The position numbers and the translations under genes are program-made. Under the pieces are notes generated by a model. The model had not been told where the DNA came from and ran no database searches. It worked only from the letters and a program-made list of their open reading frames with translations. A stretch of 64,000 nucleotides of DNA from CAZVYN01 sp964631125. Its GTDB lineage: Bacteria > Eisenbacteria > RBG-16-71-46 > CAIMUX01. The DNA lies in contig CAZVYN010000010.1 in NCBI GenBank assembly GCA_964631125.1, positions 9,510-73,509 of the forward strand, given 5' to 3'. Every line of letters starts with the position of its first letter. The first letter of the stretch is position 1. Of the stretch, positions 17,522-25,300 are shown one piece after another.

Positions 17522-18837
17522 CGTGCGCCTCGACTTTCCCTCGCCTGCAGACGCCCCAGCCGACTCTCGAGCAGCGGTTCGAAGGAGACGCGGAGCGCGT
17601 CCGGCAGACGCCGCAGCGTGCCTTCGAAGTGGCCCGAGACGATCATGCGCACCGCCTCGGTCGGAGGGATGCCGCGACTGGTCAGATAGAAGAGCTGCAT
17701 CAGATCGATCGGGCCGACGGTCGCGCCGTGCTTACACTGGACCTCTTGCGTGAGGATCTCCAGTTCGGGGATCGACTCCGCGCGCGCCGAGTCGGAGAGC
17801 AGCAGATTGCGGTTCTCCTGATACGCCTCAGAGAACGGCGCCGCTGATTCGATGCGGATCAGCCCGGTATAGGCCGACCGCGCGCGTCCCTCCAGCACCG
17901 TGCGGAAGTTCAGGTCGCTGCGGGTGCGAGGCGCCAGGTGATGGTGGACCGTGTGGTGGTCGAAGCGTTGGCGCCCGATCCCGCAGAGGAACGCGCTCAA
18001 TTCGGTCTCCGCGCGCTCACCCGCGAGCAGCGTGCCCAGGTCGAGCTTGGTCGCGAGTCCTCCGAACGAGAGCAGGACCGGACGATAGGTCGACCCGCGT
18101 CCCACCGACGCGCGATGCGTCCAGTGGAGCTGCGTGCCGGCCCCCGCCTCTTGCACGAGCACATGCTGGACCTGGCAGTTCGCGCCGATCACCACTTCGC
18201 TCACGTGCAGATGCTGCAGCGCCGGCTTGCTCTGGATCGCCGCCGTCGGACCGCCGCGCACCGTTTCGACCAAGGTGACGACGGCGCCGTCCTCGATCTC
18301 GACCAAGCTGCGGGTCGAGCCGAACCGGCGCTCGTTCTCCAGACCGAACTCCAGGCGCAGAGGCAGTTCAACCGTGGCCCCGCGTCCCGCGCGGACATAC
18401 CAGCCGTGCGTGAAGGTGGCGGCGGCGAGCGCCTCGACGCGTCCGAAGGTGGGGGGCACGAGCGACCCCAAGAGCGAGCGCACGCGCTCCGCATCTCCGA
18501 AGTGCTCGCCGTGCGACTCGTCACGCATCGCGTCGCAGAGCGACCGCGTCACCTTCGCGGTCGGTCCGAGCGGCGAGCCGGTCAGCGGGACATTCGGTCG
18601 AGGCGCCGCATCGAACCCGGCGAGCGGATCCGCAGCCGGTTCGTACTCCGCGGGATCGCTGTAGCGCCAGAGGTGCTCCGCGCGATGAGGGAGAGGCGTC
18701 GCGGCGTGGGTCTGCCAAGCGTTCACGCGCCATTCGCGCAGCCAATCCGGCTCACCCTGCGCCCTCGACCACCCCCCCAGCCGCGCTTCGCCCGCTCGAG
18801 ACCCGACGCTCGGTTCGCTGTCGGCGACCGTACTCAA
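17518..18837 (-). CDS. sufD: Fe-S cluster assembly protein SufD
   Basis: The 439-aa protein matches SufD of the SufBCD scaffold: an N-terminal helical region (EHLWRYSDPAEYE), a central beta-helix and the C-terminal conserved segment RNLLLSDSARAESIPELEIL followed by CKHGATVGPID, which carries the family Cys and His, then LFYLTSRGIPPTEAVRMI. It forms a complex with SufB and the ATPase SufC. It overlaps sufB by 4 bp. The N-terminus starts with a 30-residue polar stretch that may be disordered. Confidence 0.95.
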   Translation of the reverse strand: MSTVADSEPSVGSRAGEARLGGWSRAQGEPDWLREWRVNAWQTHAATPLPHRAEHLWRYSDPAEYEPAADPLAGFDAAPRPNVPLTGSPLGPTAKVTRSLCDAMRDESHGEHFGDAERVRSLLGSLVPPTFGRVEALAAATFTHGWYVRAGRGATVELPLRLEFGLENERRFGSTRSLVEIEDGAVVTLVETVRGGPTAAIQSKPALQHLHVSEVVIGANCQVQHVLVQEAGAGTQLHWTHRASVGRGSTYRPVLLSFGGLATKLDLGTLLAGERAETELSAFLCGIGRQRFDHHTVHHHLAPRTRSDLNFRTVLEGRARSAYTGLIRIESAAPFSEAYQENRNLLLSDSARAESIPELEILTQEVQCKHGATVGPIDLMQLFYLTSRGIPPTEAVRMIVSGHFEGTLRRLPDALRVSFEPLLESRLGRLQARESRGAR

Positions 18838-20288
18838 CCGACGCTCCCTTCCATCTCCAGTTCGATCAGCCGATTCAACTCGACGGCGTACTCCATCGGC
18901 AGTTCCTTCGTGAAGGGCTCGATGAAGCCGTTGACGATGAGCAGGCGCGCCTGGTCTTCGGTCAGTCCCCGGCTCATCAGATAGAAGAGCTGCTCATCGC
19001 CGACCTTGCTGACCCGCGCCTCGTGCTCGACCTGCACCAACTCTTCGGCGATCTCCATCGTCGGGTAGGTGTCGGAGCGGGCTCGGTCGCCGATCAAGAG
19101 CGCATCGCACTGCACGCTGACCTTGCAGCCGGTCGCGCCGGGATGGACCTTGACCAGTCCGCGGTAGCTGGCGCGCCCGCCGCCCTTCGAGATCGACTTG
19201 CTCGTGATGGTCGACGTCGTGTTCGGCGCCGCATGGATCACCTTGGCGCCCGCGTCCTGGTGCTGGCCGTCCCCCGCGAACGCGACCGAGAGGATCTCGC
19301 CCCTGGCGCCTTCGCCCACGAGGTAGACGCAGGGGAACTTCATCGTGAGCTTCGAGCCGATGTTCCCATCGACCCACTCGACCGTCGCGTTCTTGTGCGC
19401 CACCGCCCGCTTGGTCACGAGATTGAAGATGTTGTTCGACCAGTTCTGGATCGTCGTGTATCGGATGTAGCTGCCTTCCATGGCGATCAGTTCCACCACG
19501 GCAGAATGGAGGGAATTGGTGGAGTAGATCGGCGCGGTACACCCTTCGATGTAGTGCACGCGCGAATCCTTGTCGGCGATGATGAGCGTCCGCTCGAACT
19601 GGCCCATGTTCTCCGCGTTGATGCGGAAGTAGGCCTGGAGCGGGATCTCGACCTTCACGCCCGGCGGCACATAGATGAACGACCCGCCTGACCAGACCGC
19701 GCTGTTCAGAGCCGAGAACTTGTTGTCCGCCGCCGGAATGATCGTCCCGAAATATTTCTGCACGATGTCCGGCCGCTCGCGCAGCGCCGTGTCCATGTCG
19801 AGGAAGACGACGCCGAGCTTCTCCAGGTCTTCCCGGATCGAGTGGTAGACCACCTCGGACTCGTACTGTGCCGAGACGCCGCCCAAGAACTTTTGCTCCG
19901 CCTCGGGGATGCCCAACCGGTCGAACGTCTTCTTGATGTAGTCGGGCACGTCGTCCCACGTCTTGCCCTGCAGCTCCATCGGCCGGATGTAGTAGTAGAT
20001 GTCGTCGAAGTCGATCGAGTTCAAGATCTCCTGATCGCCCCACTTCGGCATCGGCTTGGCGAAGAAGATATCGAGCGCCTCATGCCTCAGCGCGCGCATC
20101 CAGTCCGGCTCCTTCTTCATGCGCGACATCATCTCGACGACCTCGTGCGAGATCCCCTTGGCGCCCTTGTGGAAGTACTGCTCCGGGTCGCTGAAGCCGT
20201 AGCGCGACGCGTAGTCGTCGCCGATCGAGACGTCGGCCTTCGGCCGCGCCTTCGGATCGGTCGTCCCAGGCTCGATGCGAGTCGCCAT
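18834..20288 (-). CDS. sufB: Fe-S cluster assembly scaffold SufB
   Basis: ATG 20288 (GGAAGGAAA upstream) follows the sufC stop by one base; the longer frame is antisense noise. The 484-aa protein is a full-length SufB: GISHEVVEMMSRMKKEPDWM near the start, the central HYIEGCTAPIYSTNSLHSAV segment, the FSALNSAVWSGGSFIYVPPG segment and the C-terminal TYPTMEIAEELVQVEHEARV, DEQLFYLMSRGL. It is the main scaffold on which clusters form with SufC and SufD. It is by far the best conserved gene of the operon. Confidence 0.97.
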   Translation of the reverse strand: MATRIEPGTTDPKARPKADVSIGDDYASRYGFSDPEQYFHKGAKGISHEVVEMMSRMKKEPDWMRALRHEALDIFFAKPMPKWGDQEILNSIDFDDIYYYIRPMELQGKTWDDVPDYIKKTFDRLGIPEAEQKFLGGVSAQYESEVVYHSIREDLEKLGVVFLDMDTALRERPDIVQKYFGTIIPAADNKFSALNSAVWSGGSFIYVPPGVKVEIPLQAYFRINAENMGQFERTLIIADKDSRVHYIEGCTAPIYSTNSLHSAVVELIAMEGSYIRYTTIQNWSNNIFNLVTKRAVAHKNATVEWVDGNIGSKLTMKFPCVYLVGEGARGEILSVAFAGDGQHQDAGAKVIHAAPNTTSTITSKSISKGGGRASYRGLVKVHPGATGCKVSVQCDALLIGDRARSDTYPTMEIAEELVQVEHEARVSKVGDEQLFYLMSRGLTEDQARLLIVNGFIEPFTKELPMEYAVELNRLIELEMEGSVG

Positions 20289-20289
20289 G

Positions 20290-21084
20290 TTAGTTTCCTT
20301 CCGTCGCGAAGACTTCGCGTTCGATCCAGTCGTAGCCGCGCGCTTCGAGTTCGTGCGCCAGTTCGGGGCCGCCGCTCTTGACGATCCGGCCATCCATGAA
20401 GACGTGCACCACCTCGGGCTTCACATAGTCGAGCAGTCGCTGGTAGTGCGTGACGAGCAGCACGCCGTTCTCAGGTCCGGCGATGCGATTGATCCCTTCG
20501 GAGACCGTGCGCAGCGCATCGATGTCGAGACCCGAGTCGGTCTCGTCGAGCAGCATCACCCCAGGCTTCAGCATCGCCATCTGCAGGATCTCGATCCGCT
20601 TCTTCTCGCCGCCCGAGAACCCGTCGTTGAGATAGCGACCGGCGAAGGAGGGATCGACATCGAGCGCCTTCATCGCCTCCAACAGTTCGTTGCGGAACTC
20701 GCGGATCGGCACGTCGCGCCCGAAGCGGGCGTTGACCGCGGTCCGCAGGAAGTTCGCCACCGAGACGCCCGGAATCGCCACCGGATACTGGAACGCGAGG
20801 AAGAGTCCGCGCTTTGCCTTCTCGTGCGCCGGCAGGTCGGTGATGTCCTCGCCCTTCATGAAGACGCGCCCCGCCGTGATCGTGTAGGCGGGGTGCCCCA
20901 TCAGCGCGTTGGCCAACGTGCTCTTGCCCGAGCCGTTCGGCCCCATCAGCGCGGTCTTGCTCCCGGCGGCGATCTCGAGCGTCACGCCCTTCACCACCTG
21001 CTTGTCCTCGACGGTGACGTGGAGGTCTTGGACCGAGAAAAGGGCTTCGTTCTGCTTCATTCCAGATGTTTCCTCGTCGGTCAT
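20290..21084 (-). CDS. sufC: Fe-S cluster assembly ATPase SufC
   Basis: ATG 21084 overlaps the regulator stop (ATGA); a second Met eight residues on (MKQNEALFSV) is also possible. The 264-aa ABC-type ATPase has Walker A MGPNGSGKSTLANAL, the Q-loop LAFQYP, signature LNDGFSGGEKKRIEIL, Walker B VMLLDETDSGLD and the switch His in LLVTHYQR. The DETDSGLD form of Walker B is typical of SufC. It powers the SufBCD complex and has no membrane partner. Confidence 0.97.
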   Translation of the reverse strand: MTDEETSGMKQNEALFSVQDLHVTVEDKQVVKGVTLEIAAGSKTALMGPNGSGKSTLANALMGHPAYTITAGRVFMKGEDITDLPAHEKAKRGLFLAFQYPVAIPGVSVANFLRTAVNARFGRDVPIREFRNELLEAMKALDVDPSFAGRYLNDGFSGGEKKRIEILQMAMLKPGVMLLDETDSGLDIDALRTVSEGINRIAGPENGVLLVTHYQRLLDYVKPEVVHVFMDGRIVKSGGPELAHELEARGYDWIEREVFATEGN

Positions 21085-21575
21085 ACTTGTTGGGTTTCCT
21101 GCTGCGGACGCGACGGTTGGGGATGCAGCGGAAGCAGCCTCAGTTTCTCCGCGCTCACATGCTCCGGGCGCAGCAAGTCGGTCAGCGTCACGTTGACCAG
21201 GATCTGCTCGACCACCGAGTCGACCGCGCCCCAGAGCGAGCGGATCGAACAGTCGAAACTGTGGACGCAGACGTCGTGGTTGCCGTTGAACTTGTCGCAT
21301 CCGCTCGTCTGCCAGGTCGGGCCGCCCAACGCATGGATGACCCGCGAGACGGAGATGTTCTCGGGCGCCTCGGCCAGCCGATACCCGCCCGCTCGGCCGC
21401 GGACACTCTGCACCAGCCCGGCTTGCCGTAGGATGCCCAGCAGTTTGCCGACGTAGGCGACCGTCATCCCCTCCTTCTCGGCGATCTCCGCCAAGGTGAG
21501 GGAACCGTCCGCCCCGCTCCGGGCGAGCTGCAGAACACAGCGAAGTCCGTACTCATCGAGCGCACTGATCTTCAT
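21081..21575 (-). CDS. Rrf2/IscR-type regulator of the SUF operon
   Basis: The 164-aa protein has a winged helix (LDEYGLRCVLQLARSG, MTVAYVGKLLGILRQAGLVQ, GRAGGYRLA) and three cysteines in a cluster region, C-x9-C-x5-C around residues 92-108 (CDKFNGNHDVC, then SFDC), as in Rrf2 proteins that bind an Fe-S cluster. It is the first gene of the operon and overlaps sufC by 4 bp, so it most likely represses its own operon when its cluster is intact. The C-terminal tail is Pro/Gln-rich. A promoter-like element lies about 80 bp upstream. Confidence 0.9.
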   Translation of the reverse strand: MKISALDEYGLRCVLQLARSGADGSLTLAEIAEKEGMTVAYVGKLLGILRQAGLVQSVRGRAGGYRLAEAPENISVSRVIHALGGPTWQTSGCDKFNGNHDVCVHSFDCSIRSLWGAVDSVVEQILVNVTLTDLLRPEHVSAEKLRLLPLHPQPSRPQQETQQV

Positions 21576-21656
21576 GGTTGGGCCCGTTCGAGGTTCAGGT
21601 TAGCGTGTCGGGGAGTCGCGGACGGCGAGCTGGGTCCCCGGAAGAGCCAGCGGCAT

Positions 21657-21684
21657 CATCTAGGAATCCAGACTCTTTTGTAAA
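21657..21684 (-). promoter_or_regulatory. Possible sigma-70-type promoter of the SUF operon
   Basis: On the minus strand TTTACA (21684-21679) and TAGATG (21662-21657) are separated by 16 bp, in an AT-rich island of an otherwise GC-rich intergenic region, about 80 bp before the regulator start. The -35 is good and the -10 weak. An Rrf2-type operator would be expected to overlap it, but no clear consensus can be claimed. Confidence 0.35.
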
Positions 21685-21759
21685 GTATTGATCGTCCGAC
21701 TCTCGCCCGAAAGTTAGCCCTGTCCCCCGCCGATCCTGAGGGCGTCCCCAAGACAGTGT

Positions 21760-21834
21760 TGGACGGTAGCTCAATGGTGGAGCAGCTGACTGTTAATCAG
21801 CCGGTTGGAGGTTCGAGTCCTCCCCGTCCAGCCA
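21760..21834 (+). tRNA. tRNA-Asn (GTT)
   Basis: A full cloverleaf is visible: acceptor TGGACGG with CCGTCCA, D-arm GCTC..GAGC, anticodon stem GCTGA with TCAGC around the loop CTGTTAA (anticodon GTT, Asn), T-arm GGAGG-TTCGAGT-CCTCC, discriminator G and an encoded CCA. It sits between the SUF operon and a block of toxin-antitoxin genes, a common place for island insertion. Confidence 0.97.
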
Positions 21835-22049
21835 GACTTCCTCTTCCCCCTCGACGTCCTCCACCGTGCTGGTGGGGGCACGAGCGACGACATTCGAGCC
21901 ACCGAAATCCGGGTCGAAACCGGCAACGGAAGTGGTGCGGGTTGCTCGGCAATCTCGGATGACCGGGGTCTCAGGATCGTTGACGGGTTGCGAACCGCGC
22001 GCGGTGGCAACGCGAAGGCGCAGGCGAAAGTGGCGTACGTCGGAAGCGC

Positions 22050-22244
22050 TCAGAGATAGGCGTCGGCGAATGCGCGTGGCGTCAGGACCAGGACGCCTCC
22101 GAAGCCAGTCGCCCTGAGCAATGCACGATCGCCCGACACGAGAATCTTCGCGCGACCACCGATCGCACAGGCGAGAATCCGGCCCGGCACGCCCCCGAAG
22201 AACAAGCCGGACAGGACCACGTTCCTGTCGAGGACGACTCTCAC
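22050..22244 (-). pseudogene. PIN-domain toxin with internal deletion
   Basis: The 64-aa product joins a PIN N-terminus (MRVVLDRNVVLSGLFFGGVP) directly to a PIN C-terminus (KILVSGDRALLRATGFGGV, VLTPRAFADAYL). PIN_3-type proteins are usually about 130 aa, so roughly 70 central residues, including the second acidic residue, are missing. The reading frame is kept. The first Asp is followed by Arg (DRN instead of DTN). I infer an inactive toxin relic. It overlaps the AbrB-type antitoxin gene by 4 bp, as in an intact module. Confidence 0.7.
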
Positions 22245-22507
22245 TCCTCGCGCCGACGAGCCTTCTTCACGATCCTGCGGACATCGGACGACTTGACCCC
22301 TGCCCTCTTCGCCTGTCCGCGGACCTTGGCTACGAACTCCTGGAACTCGGCGACCGTCGGCTCCTCGATCCTCTCGAGGAGAACCGAATCTCCATCCGCC
22401 AGAACGACAAACCGCTCGCCGGCTCGGAGCTTCAATGCCTTCCGCACCTCCTCGGGGATCACCACCTGGCCCTTCGAAGACAATCTGGTCGTTGCGATCG
22501 ACGCCAT
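22241..22507 (-). CDS. AbrB/SpoVT-type antitoxin
   Basis: The 88-aa protein opens with a swapped-hairpin AbrB domain (TTRLSSKGQVVIPEEVRKAL, LRAGERFVVLADGDSVLL) and has a basic helical tail (VRRIVKKARRREE). Such proteins bind their own promoter and neutralise a PIN toxin. Its start has GGAGG a few bases upstream. The partner gene downstream appears to have lost its centre, so this antitoxin may now act alone or on other toxins. Confidence 0.88.
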   Translation of the reverse strand: MASIATTRLSSKGQVVIPEEVRKALKLRAGERFVVLADGDSVLLERIEEPTVAEFQEFVAKVRGQAKRAGVKSSDVRRIVKKARRREE

Positions 22508-22628
22508 CGTTCCTCCGGTTGTTCTTGCTGGTAAGACGATAACACTGGTTCGCTACAGCCGAGAACGCGTCGTGGGCGAGGCAGCGGTCTGGCGCCCAGT
22601 GTCATCTTGGCGCAGCAGTCCGCTCACC

Positions 22629-23015
22629 TCACCAGAGACGCTCTCGGCCGTAGTCCTCGAAGATACGGTCCGCCGATAGCACCGGCAGCGACTCCGCTTG
22701 CGCCTGCGCGATGAGCAGGCGATCGAAGGGATCGTGGTGGTGAGCGGGCAGTTCGGCGACCGCGAGCACGTGAGCGTGCGTGACGTCGAGCGAGAGGAGC
22801 GACTGCTCCTGCATCACGCGCGGAATCAGGACTCGGGGGGGCGCCGGCAACTCCAGGCGTCCCAGGCCGACCTTGATCGCGAGTTCCCACGACGAAGCGG
22901 CGCTCCAGAGAAGCTCGTTCGCAGGATTTTCGAACGCCTCACGGCAACGGCGGGAGAGCCGGTGCGATTCCGAGAGCCACCACAAGAGCACATGAGTGTC
23001 GACCAGCGCCCTCAA
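22629..23015 (-). CDS. PIN-domain ribonuclease toxin (VapC type)
   Basis: The 128-aa protein is a full-length PIN toxin. The four acidic positions are present: Asp in LVDTHVLLWWL, Glu in SSWELAIK, Asp in HHHDPFDRLLIAQA and Asp in LSADRIFEDY. It is the subtype normally paired with Phd/YefM antitoxins and predicted to cleave RNA. It overlaps the antitoxin gene by 4 bp (ATG in the antitoxin stop). Confidence 0.93.
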   Translation of the reverse strand: MRALVDTHVLLWWLSESHRLSRRCREAFENPANELLWSAASSWELAIKVGLGRLELPAPPRVLIPRVMQEQSLLSLDVTHAHVLAVAELPAHHHDPFDRLLIAQAQAESLPVLSADRIFEDYGRERLW

Positions 23016-23254
23016 TCGGTGGGGCCTGCGAACGCGTCGAGAAGATCGTCGGGCAACTCCTCATCGAAGCCCTGGTGAACCACGATCTTTCCCGCGTAGG
23101 CATCCGGAAGTCGAGGTGTCGGCGCAGCGGACATGGGGACCAGACGTGCAATCGGCTTGCCCGCCTTCGCGATCACCACTTCCTCACCCGCTTCGACGCG
23201 CGCCAGGATTCGCGACAGGTAGGTCTTTGCTTCGTGGGTGTTGAAGACGACCAA
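23012..23254 (-). CDS. Phd/YefM-type antitoxin
   Basis: TTG 23254 (GGGAG 9 nt upstream) gives 80 aa starting at the family's normal N-terminus: VVFNTHEAKTYLSRILARVE, then EEVVIAKAGKPIARLVP. The longer frame to 23350 runs into sequence that codes on the other strand. The C-terminal part (DEELPDDLLDAFAG) is the toxin-binding tail. It is co-transcribed with the PIN toxin by a 4-bp overlap. Confidence 0.88.
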   Translation of the reverse strand: MVVFNTHEAKTYLSRILARVEAGEEVVIAKAGKPIARLVPMSAAPTPRLPDAYAGKIVVHQGFDEELPDDLLDAFAGPTD

Positions 23255-23270
23255 TTGCTTGGCTCCCTGA

Positions 23271-23527
23271 TTGTCCACCTGGACCGCAGCCGTAGCCGAG
23301 AACAAGGTCTTCCAGGCGCTGGCCGACCCCAGCCGGCGGTCTCGCAGCATCTCGCCGCTTTGAGGGCTGCGGGTCTGGTGAACGGACGGCGCGTGGGGCG
23401 CCGTGTCTTCTACCGCGTCGAGCCACGCGGGATGGAGCCGCTGATCGACTGGATCGCACGCTACCGCGAGTTCTGGACGGAGCGCGTCGATCGCCTCGAG
23501 AAACGGTTGGAGACAATGGACGAATGA
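23271..23527 (+). pseudogene. ArsR-family regulator with internal deletion and frameshift
   Basis: From TTG 23271 one frame codes for an ArsR N-terminus (AENKVFQALADPSRR). Near 23330 the signal jumps to another frame coding for the second half of the winged helix (QPAVSQHLAALRAAGLVNGR, GRRVFYRVEP) and the usual C-terminus (WIARYREFWTERVDRLEKRL). About 35 residues between ADPSRR and PAVSQHL are absent and the junction lies in CAGCCGGCG, which could have served as a short repeat for deletion. It would not give a working regulator. The start region lies beside the divergent Phd gene. Confidence 0.75.
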
Positions 23528-23637
23528 ACCTCAGCGACAAGACGGCGCCATCGCAGACCGATTCCATTTCGTTCGAGTTCGATCCGGAGCATCCGCCGGG
23601 CGGGAACCTGGTCGATCTGCTCGCGAAGATCGCATGA
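23524..23637 (+). pseudogene. Truncated SRPBCC/AHSA1-type gene
   Basis: This 37-aa ORF starts in the ATGA that ends the ArsR relic. Its N-terminus (TDSISFEFDPEHPP) matches the first strand of AHSA1/SRPBCC proteins, which are often encoded directly after ArsR regulators. The next residues (GGNLVDLLAKIA) do not continue that fold, so most of the domain is missing. I infer the second gene of an ArsR-SRPBCC pair, also reduced by an internal deletion. Short length makes the family call tentative. Confidence 0.5.
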
Positions 23638-23743
23638 TCCAGAGGCGGCGGCGTAGCCGCGCGGCCCGTCGGCCCTGTTGTCGCCGCCGACGAGCACGAG
23701 TAGGCTGTGTGGCTGATTGTGTAGAGATTTATCGGGAGGAACG

Positions 23744-23947
23744 ATGGCGACCAATCTCGCACTCGACGATGCTCTCGTCGAAGAAGCCAAGAAGCTCGGC
23801 AAGCACAAGACGAAGCGCGAGGCTGTCAACGAGGCCCTCGCGGAGTACGTAGCCAGGCGGAAGCGGCGGCGCGTGGTCGAGTTGTTCGGAAAGGTCGAGT
23901 GGGACCCCGACTATGACTACAAAGCCGAACGGAAGCGTCGGGGTTGA
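23744..23947 (+). CDS. VapB-type antitoxin (ribbon-helix-helix)
   Basis: ATG 23744 follows GGGAGG by 5 nt. The 67-aa protein has the VapB pattern MATNLALDDALVEEAKKLGK, HKTKREAVNEALAEYVARRK and a C-terminal toxin-binding tail (FGKVEWDPDYDYKAERKRRG). It overlaps the toxin start by 4 bp (TTGA), the usual arrangement. DNA-binding autorepression is expected. Confidence 0.93.
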   Translation: MATNLALDDALVEEAKKLGKHKTKREAVNEALAEYVARRKRRRVVELFGKVEWDPDYDYKAERKRRG

Positions 23948-24342
23948 GGTTCCTTGTCGACACCTCGGTCTGGTCTCTCGCCCTGCGGAAGAAGGGACCG
24001 GAAGCCCATCCCGCGGTCGAGCGACTCGCTCACTTGCTGCGGGATGGAGAGGACCTGGTGCTCACGGGGTCGATTCTGCAGGAGATCCTTCAGGCGTTCC
24101 GCGCCGAGTCGACTTTCCTGAAGTTGGTCCGGCACTTTGACGCCTTCGCGCTCTTGCCGCTCGAACGTGCGGATCACGTGGCGGCGGCGCGCCTCCATCG
24201 AACTTGCGCTCGGAATGGGATCGCTGCTTCGACGGTTGATTGTCAGATCGCGGCGGCCGCGCTGCGTCACCGATGCGCACTGCTCACTGCGGATCGGGAC
24301 TTCGAGCGAATCGCACGTCACTGCGATCTCGTGCTCGCCTAG
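23944..24342 (+). CDS. VapC-type PIN ribonuclease toxin
   Basis: TTG 23944 overlaps the antitoxin stop. The 132-aa PIN protein keeps Asp in LVDTSVWSLALRK, Glu in ILQEILQAFR, Asp in ASTVDCQIAAAA and Asp in LLTADRDFERIA. Length is normal. It is the third PIN module in 2.3 kb. The expected substrate is tRNA or other RNA, which cannot be told from sequence. Confidence 0.93.
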   Translation: MRFLVDTSVWSLALRKKGPEAHPAVERLAHLLRDGEDLVLTGSILQEILQAFRAESTFLKLVRHFDAFALLPLERADHVAAARLHRTCARNGIAASTVDCQIAAAALRHRCALLTADRDFERIARHCDLVLA

Positions 24343-24411
24343 CCGCGCTCGCGATCTCCAGCACGTTGCAAAACGTGTTCGCCACTCAGACCGCCCCACC
24401 CCCTGACGTAG

Positions 24412-25095
24412 TTACCATTCATCATCCAGACTGGTCGTGGCGTCGAAGCCGGTGACCTCGACGAGTTCGCCGAGTCGCGGAAAGCGGGGGTCGTTGCTGC
24501 GGAGCGAGACCTCGTCGTGAGGATAGTCATCGCGTGGTACGTCGATGGCGCGCCCGCGCAGCCCGAACTCGACGCCGAAGTACATGTGTTCGCTTTCGTC
24601 GACATCGAGAAGGCCGAGCTGGCCGTCATCTGAATCGTCGACGATGCTCCACTGATCGTGGGCCCAGCCGCGATACTCGTTGTCGAATCCCCAGAATCCG
24701 AAGCTCTTGCCGTTGAGCTCGACCAGCTCGGCGAACGACATGCCGATGTAGACGCCGCGCTTGCCGCGCCAGCGTGAACCGCGGTCGCGGACGGAGATGC
24801 GGGCCAGTCCCTCGAGGGCCTCCGCGTCGTGGAAGCTGACATGAGCCCGGCGCGTCGGGTCGTCGGGGAACAGCACCACGCTCGATCCAGAGCCGCCGTC
24901 TCCGATCGACTGGCTGACAATCTGCACGTTGGCGCGCCCGAAACGCGCCTGCAGGTCGGCCACCGTGGTCTGTTCAGCAAACGTTCCCGGCAGGAGGAAG
25001 TTCGGGTCCACAGAGGAGGAGCCGGCGGTTTGCGGACGCCCGGTCTGGCATCCACCCAGCAGGACGAGGCCGATCATCAAGACGAAACGGATCAT
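24412..25095 (-). CDS. Lipoprotein of unknown function
   Basis: The 227-aa product starts with a lipoprotein signal (MIRFVLMIGLVLLGGC, Cys16). The mature part has one region rich in beta strands (TVADLQARFGRANVQIVSQS, then GVYIGMSFAELVELNGKSF) that is reminiscent of a repeated small alpha-beta domain, and acidic segments (DDSDDGQLGLLDVDE). No enzymatic motif is seen. It stands alone between the toxin block and the divergent lipid-kinase gene, and a membrane-anchored periplasmic location is expected. Confidence 0.8.
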   Translation of the reverse strand: MIRFVLMIGLVLLGGCQTGRPQTAGSSSVDPNFLLPGTFAEQTTVADLQARFGRANVQIVSQSIGDGGSGSSVVLFPDDPTRRAHVSFHDAEALEGLARISVRDRGSRWRGKRGVYIGMSFAELVELNGKSFGFWGFDNEYRGWAHDQWSIVDDSDDGQLGLLDVDESEHMYFGVEFGLRGRAIDVPRDDYPHDEVSLRSNDPRFPRLGELVEVTGFDATTSLDDEW

Positions 25096-25300
25096 GTTCG
25101 GTTCTCCTGTGAATGACGACTCACCGCGGCTCGCTCGGCCGCGGCTAGGACCGCAACAGGACGATCTTCCGTGTCACGACGACCGGTTGCGCCCCGGTCC
25201 CGGGTGAACGGTGTGCGGAGAATGGTACGCGTCCGGCGCCGACGGGCGCCTCCGCATACTTCGTCTGGCCGAATCCGCTTCGGTCACGCAAGCTGGCCCG

